DNA from: Glebionis coronaria
Taxonomy: Eukaryota; Streptophyta; Magnoliopsida; Asterales; Asteraceae
NCBI GenBank assembly: GCA_025667525.1
Contig: CM046878.1
Location: 85,116,798 to 85,180,797 of the forward strand
Length of the DNA stretch: 64,000 nt
Reading direction: 5' to 3'
The position numbers were made by a program, and so were the translations under genes. Positions 46,382 to 56,990 of the stretch are shown here, piece after piece; the first letter of the stretch is position 1; each line of letters starts with the position of its first letter. The notes below the pieces were generated by a model that was given only the letters and a program-made list of their open reading frames with translations, was not told the origin of the DNA and ran no database searches.

Positions 46382-49300
46382 TTAAGTGAGATTAACCATT
46401 CCAATATTTGTTACCAAATATTGAAATCTTCCAGCATCAAAAGGTTTAGTTAATAAATCAGCTACATTATCTTCAGTATCTACCCTATCTGGTTGTATTA
46501 AACCTTTCTCAAAGCAATCTCTTATAAAATGATGTCTAATTTCTATGTGTTTGGTTTTAGAATGATGTACAGGATTTTTAATAATGCATAAAGTACTGTT
46601 ATTGTCTACAAAAATCTTGGTATGCATAAAATTATACCCATAATCCAACAGCTGGTTCTGAATCCATAAGACTTGTCCACAACAAGCAGCTGCTGCAACA
46701 TATTCTGCTTCAGTTGTAGAATTGGCCACCACTGTTTGTTTCTTGCATTGCCAAGATATTAATCTGCTCCCAAGAAATTGACATCCACCAGTTGTGGATT
46801 TCCTATCAAACTTGTCACCACCATAATCACTGTCTGAATATGCAATAAGGTCCAATGGAGAATCTTTTGGATACCATAATCCAAGATCTGGATAACACCT
46901 TAAGTACCTAAAAATCCTCTTCACAGCAAAAAGGTGACATTCTTTGGGAGTCACTTGATGGCGTGCACATGCACACACAGCAAACATGATGTCAGGTCTT
47001 GAGGCTGTAAGATACATCAATGATCCAATCATTGATCTATAGTGCCTAACATCCACATCCTTTCCAGCTCCAATTTTTCCCCAAGGGTGTTGCCTATCTA
47101 TAGGAGTAGAAGCCTCCTTCTCATGTGGAGAAAAACCATATTTCTTCAAGATTTCAGCTACATACTTGTCTTGGGAGATGAAGATACCATCTTCTTTCTG
47201 TTGAACTTGTAACCCTAGAAAGAAGTTCATCTCACCCATGGCACTCATCTTGAATTTATCTGTCATGAGCTTGGAAAAATCCTCACTCATTTTTGGATCA
47301 GTAGAGCCAAAAATGATGTCATCAACATAGACCTGCACAAGCAACACATGTTTTCCTTTCTTCTTTGTAAACAGTGTCTGATCTATGGTGCCCCTTTTGA
47401 AACCATTTTCCACCAAGTAGGTGGACAATGTACCATACCATGCTCTTGGGGCTTGATGAAGTCCATACATTGCTTTCTTCACTCTATAAACCTTGTCTGG
47501 ATTCTCAGGATCTTCAAAACCAGGAGGTTGCATGACATATACTTCCTCAACAATTGTTCCATAGAGGAAAGCACTCTTCACATCCATTTGGTAAACAGTA
47601 AAATTCATACAAGAGGCATAAGCTAGAAAAATTCTTATAGCTTCAATTCTTGCAACTGGTGCAAAAACTTCTTCATAATCAATTCCTTCCTCTTGTGTAT
47701 AACCCTGAGCTACCAAACGTGCCTTGTTTCTGACCACAATCCCTCTTTCATCTTTCTTGTTTCTTAGAACCCATCTTGTCCCAATTGGTCTCACATATCT
47801 AGGACAATCAACCAGCTCCCAAACATCCTGTATAGCAAATTGGTGAAGCTCATCCTGCATTGCTTCCACCCAACTTGGTTCCTTGAGAGCATCAAAAATT
47901 TTCTTGGGTTCTTCCTGTGACAGAAAACAGGCAAACAAACATGCTTGTACAAGAGGGGTATCAACCTTCTTGTGTATATTGGCAATAAATCCACCAAGAC
48001 CTTGATGGGATCTTCTTGTCTGAACTGGAGCCATAACATCACCAATGATTTGAGATGTGGGGTGATCTTTAGCTGTGGAAGTGAGAACTCCTCCTTCAAC
48101 AAGTCTGGTGTCCTCAACTTCACGCTCCATGTTGCCAATATCTTCTTCCTCAGATTCTTCTTGATCAACAGAAATCTCTTCATGGACATTAGAAGGTCCA
48201 CCCTGTTCAAAATGAGAAGAGAAAAGCTGTGTAAAGGTGTCTCCAAAGTCTGATCCTTGTTTATCAGTGTTTGGGCTAACAACGCTTGAACTGGTGTTGT
48301 CAGCGTTGGAGCCATCAGCGTCTGAATTGGTCGTGTCAGCGCTTGATTTCCCTTTGTCAGCGCTTGAAGAATCATGCATGTTTGTAGTTGGTGGTATTTG
48401 AACACCACCATTATCTTTCCTTGCAGCAGTAGCAACAGCATAATACTCATCTGTCCATATAGGAAGTGTAACAAATTCTTGTGTGGGAGATGATATAACT
48501 GCTGGTGGTCCATCCTCTTTAGCAACCTGTATACCTGAAACATTACCAATTCTCTTTTCCAAAACACTTGAAGTTACCTTCACAATGTCTGGATCAGTAA
48601 CAGGCATATAATTCAAAGCTCTAGACAAAGGTTCTAAGTCAAACAACCAATTTGGACCACTCTCAGGATCACTAGGTTTACTCTCTAAAAACCTAACATG
48701 TACCTTTTCAAGTATACGTTTTTCCTTTTTAATGTAAACCCTATATCCTTTACTCTGCACTGAATAACCCATGAAGTAGCCTTCATCACCTTTTGAATCA
48801 AATTTACCTAGGGCCTCACTAGTTTCTAAAACAACTACATGACAACCAAATGGCTTGAGAAAGCCAATATTGGGCTTCCTTCCCCAAAGTAATTCATAAG
48901 GTATCTTATTATGTATCTTGTTGACCAATGCCCTATTTTGAACATAACAAGCTGTGTTAACAGCTTCAGCCCAAAAGGCTATAGGAAAGTGGGCATCAGC
49001 CAACATGGTTCTGGCTGCTTCAATAAGGGTCCTATTCTTCCTTTCAGCAACCCCATTTTGCTGTGGGGTTCTAGCTATGCTAAACTGCCTAGTAATCCCC
49101 TTCTTGGCACAAAAATCATCTAACAACTGATTTCTAAACTCACCCCCATTGTCACTTCTAATAATTTTGACCTCATTACCATTCTTCTTTTCTATTTGGG
49201 TAATGAAATTAATCAGACTTAGGGAAGTTTCACTTTTCTTGGCTAAAAAGAAAGTCCATGTAAACCTGGAGTAATCATCAGTAATGACAAAACAGTATGA

Positions 49301-50032
49301 CTTACCCTTCAAACTTTCTATATTAGTTGGACCAAAGAGGTCCATATGCAATAAGTGAAGAGGTTTAGAACTAGAGTGCACCTGTTTAGACCTGAATGAG
49401 ACCTTGTGCTGCTTGCCCTTAAGACATGCAACACAAGAGTGGTCATTGTGGAAAGCCTTTTCAGGCAAACCATCAACTAAACCAAGCCTCACAAGTCTAT
49501 TAATATTCTTAAAGTTTATGTGCCCTAGTCTCCTGTGCCAAAGATTACTTTCATCTACTGAGGCTTTAGCATACAGACATGACATTTTATTATTTACCTT
49601 AATTCCATTAAGATTCACATTATATATGTCCTTATGCCTTGGTGTTCTAAAATCTATGTATTTCTCCTCAGGGAGCTTATAATCTTTGCTTAACACCAAG
49701 CACTCAGTATCTGTGAAAAGAACCTTATTTTTGTTATCACACACTTGTGATACACTAAACAAATTATAATCCAGATCTTTTACCAAGAAGACATTCTCAA
49801 ACCGTAGATTGTTAGTGACAAGGGTTCCTTTTCCTGTGATTGTTCCATAACCCCCTCCAAAGTATACCTTATCACCATCTTGAATAGGAGAGAAATTGGT
49901 CAGATAGTCTTCCTTTCCAGTCATGTGCCTTGAGCATCCACTATCCCAGTATCCATAATCATTGATCTTCTGCTGAATGCCCTGCACATAAAGAAAACAC
50001 ATTAGTTTTCTTTGGGAACCCAAGCCTTGCAA
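46382..50032 (-). pseudogene. pol: SIRE pol: protease, integrase, reverse transcriptase, RNase H
   Basis: This 1216-codon frame holds the protease motif [11 protein letters not shown] (residues 29-39), the pre-integrase zinc finger LWHRRLGH...CVACLKGK (164-206), and integrase D231, D294 and E330 ([20 protein letters not shown]), with 35 residues between the last two. RT has [11 protein letters not shown] and catalytic YVDD (902-905). RNase H starts at AYSDSDYGG (about 1065) and includes STTEAEY. Integrase before RT is copia order. The Ser/Asp-rich linker at 555-595 is made of SAD/DAD/NAD repeats. The frame itself is intact, but its link to gag is broken: the upstream frame ends at 50002 and this one is shifted by one base, overlapping it by 31 nt. 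Confidence 0.93.
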
Positions 50033-51198
50033 GACTTGGATTCATTTGGTTGTTCAACAAGAACAGACTTGGTTCTCATAACAACCCCATTTTCATCCCT
50101 GTTTGAATGAAATTCCCAGTTAACCCCAATTGGTGTTGACAATGCCTTTGAAATATAATGAAACCTGTTGCATGTCATAGAAATACCAGTAGAATTAGGG
50201 TTCTGGTCTTGTTTTGGTCTCCATGTTAAGCTAGTAGAAGCTTTAGACCTATTTCCCTGTGGTTGCAAATACCTAGGTTTAGCAGTGTTTCTATCAGCGC
50301 TGAAATTTCTCTTGTCAGCGCCCCGATTACTCTTATCAGTGTTGAACCTAGGGTTTGCTACAGGAACCCATTGCCTATTTGACCAAGTATTTGACTTTTG
50401 AAAAGGTCTTAGGCCTTGTGTGTTAGACCCTCTAGAAAAGAATGGGGCTGGTCTAACAACTTGTGAACTCTTGTTCACAAAGGTATTGGGTCTGACTGTG
50501 TTTGACCTATGTTGACTTTTGTCAGCGCTGAAATGGCTCCTATCAGCGTTGACATTGGAAGCGTTGACACATTTGTAGGCCAAATGTGAGAAGCTACCAC
50601 ATGTATAACAAGCTTTTCTAGACATAGTCTTAGGTCTAGAAGCAAAGAAGCCTTTCCCATGATTACTAACTTGGCTTTTTGGTGACCTAGTATTCCTATA
50701 CATCTCTGCATATTTAACACTAGGTTTTCTAACATATTGTGGGCCAAGGTCAACGGGTTTGCCAGTGGTAGGGTGTGTGATCTTAATAGGTTTAGGATCA
50801 TCAATTGGTTTTGTGATTGGTGTGGGCTCATTTGGACTTTCACACAATAACCCTCCCTTAACAAACAAAGTGTGGTTAGCTTTCTTCCACTCTTCTAGGT
50901 CAGTCAGCTTTTGCTGATATTCCTCAACTGGGGAAGTCACTCTAGGTGGAGGAATAAACTCCTCCTCTTGGCATTCTGGCAAGCCAGTCCAAGATAAGTC
51001 CTTTGATTGGACACCATAGAAATCCCCAGCTGGTGGTGGAACAACAGTATAATTATTCATCCCTCTGCCACTCATATCCTTAGAGTCTCTTTGTTTACTA
51101 ACACACTCTCCTAGGGATTGTGTGGCCTTATCAAATCTCTGGATTTTAAGACTCACATTATCTTTATTTTTGTTAGCCTCCTCTAACTGAGCTATCAA
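50002..51198 (-). pseudogene. gag: SIRE gag-pol connector region
   Basis: This 398-codon segment is in the same frame as gag upstream of the UAG at 51241. It starts with a coiled-coil-like IAQLEEANKNKDN. A second zinc-knuckle-like CYTCGSFSHLAYKC follows near residue 197, then a basic Ser/Asn/Arg-rich stretch containing NADRSHFSADKS and RGADKRNFSADR. It ends at a UAA at 50002-50004 just before the protease. A one-base loss near 50010 would explain the frame change. No convincing slippery heptamer is visible in the 31-nt overlap. Confidence 0.85.
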
Positions 51199-51240
51199 AT
51201 CAAGATTAACCCTATTTACTATATCTTGAACATCCTTACT

Positions 51241-52887
51241 CTAATGTAACTCATGTTTTAAGATATTTATTTGATCCTTTAAATCAAACTCCATTTTCTT
51301 ATACTCAGATACTGTCTTTTCTGTTTGGGTAAGAGCAACTTGATAGTTAGATACTTTGCATCTTTCAGTACTTGCCTCATCTAGTAATTTAACTATCTCT
51401 TGTTTTAATTTTTCAGTATTTAAACGACAACCCTTAGAACAGAAAGCATCATCATATACCTCATTATCTGATGAGGAGGAGGAGTGTGCCATGAGAGCAT
51501 ATTCAGCATGCTCTTCTTTAACCTCAGCAACCAAAGCTCTGTCCTCTTCTTCATTCTTAGCCATCCAGCTCCAATCCCATTCTCCAACACCATCAATTTG
51601 TTGAACAGCAACCATGGCCTTGGGATCTGGGTTCTTAATCATTTGGCTAGAAGGCTTCCCAGCATCAGATCTTCTTGGAGATCTACATTCCCTCATAAAG
51701 TGCCCCATCCTATGACAGTTGTAGCACTCCACCTTGGACTTGTCAAAGCCAGCAACATCCTTAGCATTAAAGGTCATCTTCTTCTTGAACCTTTTATTGA
51801 ACCTGTTTGCTCTTAAACTTACAAGAGCCATAGTCCACTTGATGTCCATCTCTTCCAATTGTTCATCACTTATCTGCTCAAGATCTTCATATGTAATCCT
51901 TGAATCACTGGGCAAAGAAGCAATGAATGCACACACAGTATCAAGATCAAAACCAGCAGGTTTAATTCTATCAGCGCCATGATTGTGTGTGTCAGCGCTT
52001 GAGTACAAAGCGTTGACAGGATATGATCCAGCGCTGACAGATTGACATCCAGCGCTGACACCTTGAGACCCAGAGGCTGAATGTCCATAGAAGTTCATGG
52101 AATCAAACTGGCCTTCACTTTGTGAAAAGAAAGCCATGTTGCTGCTGGAAGATTTGTTATCACTCTCCAATTGCCATTCATTCTCCAACAATCTTAGTTT
52201 GTTGAAGATGTCATCAAACCTGGAAGTCTTGTGAGTATTATTGACAAGAATAGATCTTGTCTCAATCTTCCATACATCACCAAGGCTTTTGAGAAAAGTA
52301 GCATTCAATTCAGGGTCATCAATCTGTTTTCCCATGAAGGAAAGTTGACTTGTGATGTCAAGAAGTCTACTTCTAACGCTGCTGAGATTCTCATTAGGTT
52401 GAGCTTTAAAGACAGCATACTCATGCAATAGTTGCTTCTTCTTTTCTTCTTTTGTGTCAGCATTGCCACCATGTGCTACTTCAAGAGCTTCCCAAAGCTC
52501 TTTTGCTGACTCAAATCGTTTGTACTTGTGCTGATTCTCATGACCTAGGGCATGTTTCAAGATATTCAAGATTTTCATGTCCACCCTCTTCTTGGCTATG
52601 TCTTCAACAGCAACAGCTCTCCCATCTTCTGGCTTTTCCACCTTATCAGATTCAGGATAATTAGGAACAGCTGTCCTTGTGGCAATAGCAGCAGTAATCT
52701 TTGCTGCTTTATCGAATGTGTTCCCATATTCGATAATTTCCCAAAGAGTGTAGTCATGAATAGCTATGTATTGCTCAAAATTGGACTTCCAAAGCTCAAA
52801 GTTCCTGGCATCAAACATGGGAATTTTGATACTAGGGTTTGAGAAGTTGTTTTGCAGCAAAGCAGGAGGTTGATTTGTGCCAGACAT
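51241..52887 (-). pseudogene. gag: SIRE gag: capsid and nucleocapsid region
   Basis: The frame starts at ATG 52887 and runs 548 codons to UAG at 51241-51243. The capsid-like domain has IPMFDARNFELWKSNFEQYI (residues 22-41) and an LKSLGDVWKIETRS region; the zinc knuckle CYNCHRMGHFMREC lies near residues 383-396. The frame continues unchanged after the UAG. With LTRs nearly identical, the UAG is either a very recent mutation or a readthrough site; its 3' context (AGT AAG) is not the classic CARYYA readthrough signal. Motif copies at 51967-52075 are read as SADTHNHGAD, and inverted copies as VSAG and VNAL. Confidence 0.92.
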
Positions 52888-52977
52888 GATGTTTTTAGGG
52901 TTTTGAGAATTTAGGGTTTTTAGGGTTTGGTGTCTTAGGGTTCTTGTGTTACTTAAAGATCAAAAGTTTCTCAACAA

Positions 52978-52989
52978 GCTCTGATACCA
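52978..52989 (-). promoter_or_regulatory. Primer-binding site of the SIRE element
   Basis: GCTCTGATACCA, the complement of TGGTATCAGAGC, two bases from the 5' LTR. Confidence 0.9.
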
Positions 52990-52991
52990 CT

Positions 52992-53512
52992 TGTTGATCC
53001 CAAACTTAGATCGATTAGCTTTGTGTATACGAGATTAGATCAAGTATAACACGTAGAGAAACCTTTGCTTATGAATAAAGTAACAAAGTGTTATGCGGAA
53101 TTAACACTTGATCTAAAACACAATGATGTTAAACAAACTTTCACTTGTATTAGAATAATCTTGTTGGTTACAATGAAAGGTTTAACTTGCGAATACTATG
53201 AAAACTGATATTAAACATTAACCTAAAAGATCTTCTTTTATAGAACAAGAAGTCTTGTACAATAAGCTACGAATCAACTATTCTAGGTAAAGATAAACAT
53301 AGAAAATACATTGTCGTTTCTATCCTTACTAGAAGTAATCTAGAATATAATATACGTGTAGCTCACATCTTCCATCAGTGCTTGTCTTCAATCTGTCAAC
53401 GCTTGACTTTATCTTGTCAACGCTTGTGCTGTCAGCGCTCACTTTACTCTTGTCAACGCTTGAGTTGTTCTTGTCAGCGTTCAAGTGTTCTGGCCTAAAT
53501 TTATTCCCAACA
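52992..53512 (-). repeat. 5' LTR of the SIRE element
   Basis: 521 bp, matching 41487-42007 apart from the base at 53316. The TATA hairpin is at 53227-53256 and the six-motif cluster at about 53375-53486. Confidence 0.93.
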
Positions 53513-53582
53513 ATATGGACAAAATAAAACTAATTGACAAACCTCAAAACCGTGGTTGTCACACGAATAACCAAGCCCGCAT

Positions 53583-53643
53583 CGAGACCTTAAGGTCTCG
53601 GTTGTTGGTGCTAAAAAACCACCGAGAGCCTCATGGCTCTCGG
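53583..53643. repeat. Two perfect palindromes in the Element III LTR
   Basis: CGAGACCTTAAGGTCTCG (53583-53600) is a perfect 18-bp palindrome. CCGAGAGCC (53622-53630) pairs with GGCTCTCGG (53635-53643) around loop TCAT. Confidence 0.85.
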
Positions 53644-54424
53644 TTCGTGTGTCAGCCGAACAAAACCCCACCAAAACCCCACATTTTCTTGTTTATTAAT
53701 TATTCCTACATGTTCTTGATTTGTGTTTTTAAAGATTTAATAACATGTGATCATGATTTAAATAAAAGGAATAAAAATATTAAGGTTAAGGTGTTACCGA
53801 ATGTGTTAATGAATGAGGATTAAGAACACGAACACGTTAATACCAAATTAAAGATCAAAACGCACAACACCCTCTTGGTTTTCTTGATAGCCGGCGGCAA
53901 CAAGGAAGAGGAGAGGCTAGGTTTTTTTAGTTTTTCTTAAAAATTATGGATTATGAAAAGTTCTGTGTTTTAGTCTTCCTTTAGTTAAACCAAAAATGGG
54001 CTTGGGCCCGCTCTTTGTTCCCCTTGTCCGCGACAACCATAAGGCCCAAAGGGCAAACCCGAGACTTTTATGTTTAAGCTAATACTCGTGTGTATTCGTG
54101 TTTATTATTCGTTCTAGTTCGTATTTAAATGTTTGTGTTACATATACTACGTATATATATCCTGTTCTAATAGTCGTGTTATAATTATTATACGTAATAA
54201 TTATCATGTTCATAAATGTTCGTGATCATATGTTCGTGATTATAATTATTATACTTCATAATTATCGTGTATTATCACGTACTTAATAATTATCGTGCAC
54301 TAACACGTACGTAGTTTATGAATTTAATGTTCGTGACACGTGTACATGACATAAATGGAAAGTTTTAATTGGTTCGTAGGTTTACGTAGTGTAATGTTCA
54401 TAGTATTTATATGCGTGTTTTACA

Positions 54425-56637
54425 GGTTCTTAGATAGGTCAAGAATTTTAAATTAAGCAATAAGTCAAGAAAACCCACCAAATTTGGAAATAAGCACAAG
54501 CAGACTTAGATTTTACCTAAGACTAACTACCTACAAGATTTCAAAAACCAAAACCCAAAATCAAACAACATCTTAGATCTGATGTGTTTTAGTTTATGTT
54601 ATGCACAAACTTGCAAATTACACTACACAATCAGTCTGTTGAAACAAACACCTTAGAATACTAACACAAACAAATCTAAAGGATGCATGCTATCATGTAG
54701 TACTTAGTTGTCACCCTAAGTCCTTTGAACTCACAGATCCAAACACCCCTTTATTTCGGTCTGATGCAAAATTAAGCAAAGAGTTTTTTCAAAACTAACT
54801 TAAGATACTTGTAAACTAACAAGAATAATCAGAATTACTTCAAATAAACAAATGACAGACTAAAATAAACAAACACACAACAAACACTCCAAGTCACCTT
54901 TTGACACAAAGAACTAAGAAAAAAAGGTATCTAAGCCTAATCTATGGAGTGCACATCCACACTCCAAGATATAAGCTGATGTACTTTTTGTACAATCTTC
55001 CAATGGTCAAGGCTTATGGTGGTAGTAGTTTATTGCAAGTAAAGAAGAAGGACTACAAAATTCCTACCCCCAAAGACTACAACAGTTAAATTGGGTGTAT
55101 TTCTCGAACCTGTATTGAACACACAACAAACAAAGAAATATTGAAGTGCCAAAAACAAAGCAAAAAACTGTTTTTAGTAGCTTATGGCTTATGCATATAA
55201 CACAGTGAGTATAACACAATAAGTAAAACCAAAATTTTGAAACAACAACTTCTTGGAACCAATTTCTTCTTAGCAAAAATATAAAGGTAACAGAAAAAAT
55301 AACATCAAAGCATAAACTTACATGAGCTTAAGTGTCAAATCAAGCTTATGTAACAGCTTATGACTTGACGGTTCTTCAAACAAATAAAAACTTTGCCAAA
55401 TGTCTTTAGACAAAATAATATTGAGAAATCTTAAACTAAATTACAGAAAAGTAAATAAACAACAAAAGTAAATGAAACTCAGTGATTATTTGCAAGGAAT
55501 TAAAGAGAACTCTAACTATTCTTTCATTAAAAAGCTTTTACAAATAAAAACTGAAACAAGGGCTTATCCACAATCCAGAGCTCCTTTTATACTAACACTG
55601 AGGATTCTAGAATCTAAAAACATATGAAAACCCTAGAAATGATTTGTTGATTCTGCCCTTAGCTTGAAATTAAAAAATTGGTCAAAGTTGGTATTTCATG
55701 TGATCTTTGGGCAACCCATGTGATCCAGCTGTTGTAAAACGATCCCATACGTCCAATTTGGTGTGATTGTTATGAAATTAACAAGGGAGAGGGGTCTGGT
55801 CGGTTGGGGATTGTGGGTATGAAAGTGATAGGTAGGGGAGGTCCATAGTGGCAAATGGGGTGAGTGTGAACAGGTTTTGATTGTGAGGGTTTATGTAAAA
55901 GGTGTTTAATCATTGATCTGGAAAGATTTATGTTTTAATTTTTGGTAATCAACAGATTAGGGGATTAGGGTTTATGATATAAACAATGATGGGTTTAATC
56001 TGAATTCGGGGAAAAGGTGTGTTTGGCGCGTTAAATAATATTAGTTAACAAATTTAAAAATTAGTTAATTAATATTATCTGGTTTAGTGGGTAGTGGGTG
56101 GTGGGTCGGGCTTAGGTGTAATGGGTTGGGCTTGTGTATTGGGCTGGTCGGGTAATGGGTATATGGGTTTGTAGATTATCTTATATGACTCCTCATGTTT
56201 CAACAACTCTTCAATTTCTTCCCAAAGTTATATAACAACATTTTTAGGGCAAAGTCCTTTGTTTATATCTTTGGACTATTGGCAATTTAGGTCCTTCTAA
56301 CTTTTGTAACTACAGAATAAGGACTATTCTTGCAATTTAGACATTATTCAAGGGTTGATTATGTAGTTTCTTGAAATTTTACGGACCCAAATGTAATTTT
56401 TGATGTTTACAAGGTATAAAATGACAAGTCTTCAAACTTAAGGGACCAATCTTGTACAATCTTCAAACTTTAAGGACTTTCTTGAAAAATCAATGCTCGG
56501 GTCCGGTTCTTTGTGCGGCTTCATTTCCCGTTTTCGTTTTTGCTTGAATCTTGACATATTTTGTTGAATTCACGATATCCGAACCTACAAACACACAATG
56601 AACAAATACAAAGAGTTTGCACGGTTTTTATGATATT
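54425..56637 (-). repeat. Element VI 3' LTR, left part, split by the Tork element
   Basis: The right two thirds (55440 onward) are related to 20100-21480. A minus-strand TATA (TAGTATAAAAGG) lies near 55588. The left limit is not resolved; 54425-55430 may be LTR or another fragment, and no gene is visible there. The LTR resumes at 61854 and ends at 61911. Confidence 0.5.
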
Positions 56638-56970
56638 TGTAGGGTTTAATCCCTACAATCCTGGTTAACTAGATGCGGAATATCGATCACGAAGAACACA
56701 CACAACAGAAAACGACAGAAAGAAAAGTGACGCCCACAAGGTATGATCCATAATCGTTCCCGATTACTTTTATTAAAAGAATGACGTACTTGGTTTGTTC
56801 CCCCTCACCTCCTTTTATAGAGATGAGGGGGAACCCACTATAACAAGTCCTACGGGTCGGGTTGGGCTTAGACATTGCCAACCGACCTTTATTCATAGCT
56901 ATTAGGAAGCTAGGCTATTCGACACTATCCCTAGACACGACTTAGGCGAATATCATGACTAAACATAACA
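56638..56970 (-). repeat. 3' LTR of the Tork-type element
   Basis: 333 bp. Its minus-strand TATAAAAGG sits in the loop of a perfect 11-bp stem at 56797-56834. Confidence 0.92.
56797..56834 (-). promoter_or_regulatory. TATA box in the loop of an 11-bp perfect hairpin
   Basis: GTTCCCCCTCA (56797-56807) is the exact reverse complement of TGAGGGGGAAC (56824-56834). The 16-nt loop contains TTTTATAG, giving CTATAAAAGG on the minus strand. The 5' LTR copy (61674-61712) has one extra C and TTTATAG. Confidence 0.75.
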
Positions 56971-56981
56971 ATTTCCACCTT
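56971..56981 (-). promoter_or_regulatory. Polypurine tract of the Tork-type element
   Basis: The minus strand reads AAGGTGGAAAT immediately before the 3' LTR. Confidence 0.75.
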
Positions 56982-56990
56982 AGGCATATA

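Larger units (their letters stand above)
41487..53512 (-). mobile_element. SIRE-type Ty1/copia element, nearly intact, very young
   Basis: Identical-length 521-bp LTRs (41487-42007, 52992-53512) begin TGTTGATCCC and end CCCAACA, flanked by ATATG at 41482-41486 and 53513-53517. By eye they differ only at 41811 (A) against 53316 (G). The primer site is at 52978-52989 and the purine tract at about 42008-42020. Gag, then protease-integrase-RT-RNase H, is copia order; a long extra ORF after pol is the hallmark of the SIRE/Maximus group. One UAG (51241) and one frame change (about 50004) break gag-pol. A short TGTCARCG motif recurs through the whole element. Confidence 0.93.

Noticed and set aside
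47791..48567. 258-codon minus-strand frame
   Set aside because: Shadow of SIRE pol in another frame, over its low-complexity linker.
50002..50032. Programmed -1 frameshift between SIRE gag and pol, or an intron with acceptor TTTATGTGCAG
   Set aside because: No canonical slippery heptamer in the overlap and no good in-phase donor at a plausible distance; a one-base loss is simpler.
53485..53823. 112-codon plus-strand frame
   Set aside because: Crosses the end of the SIRE LTR and Element III LTR palindromes; no domain or codon pattern.
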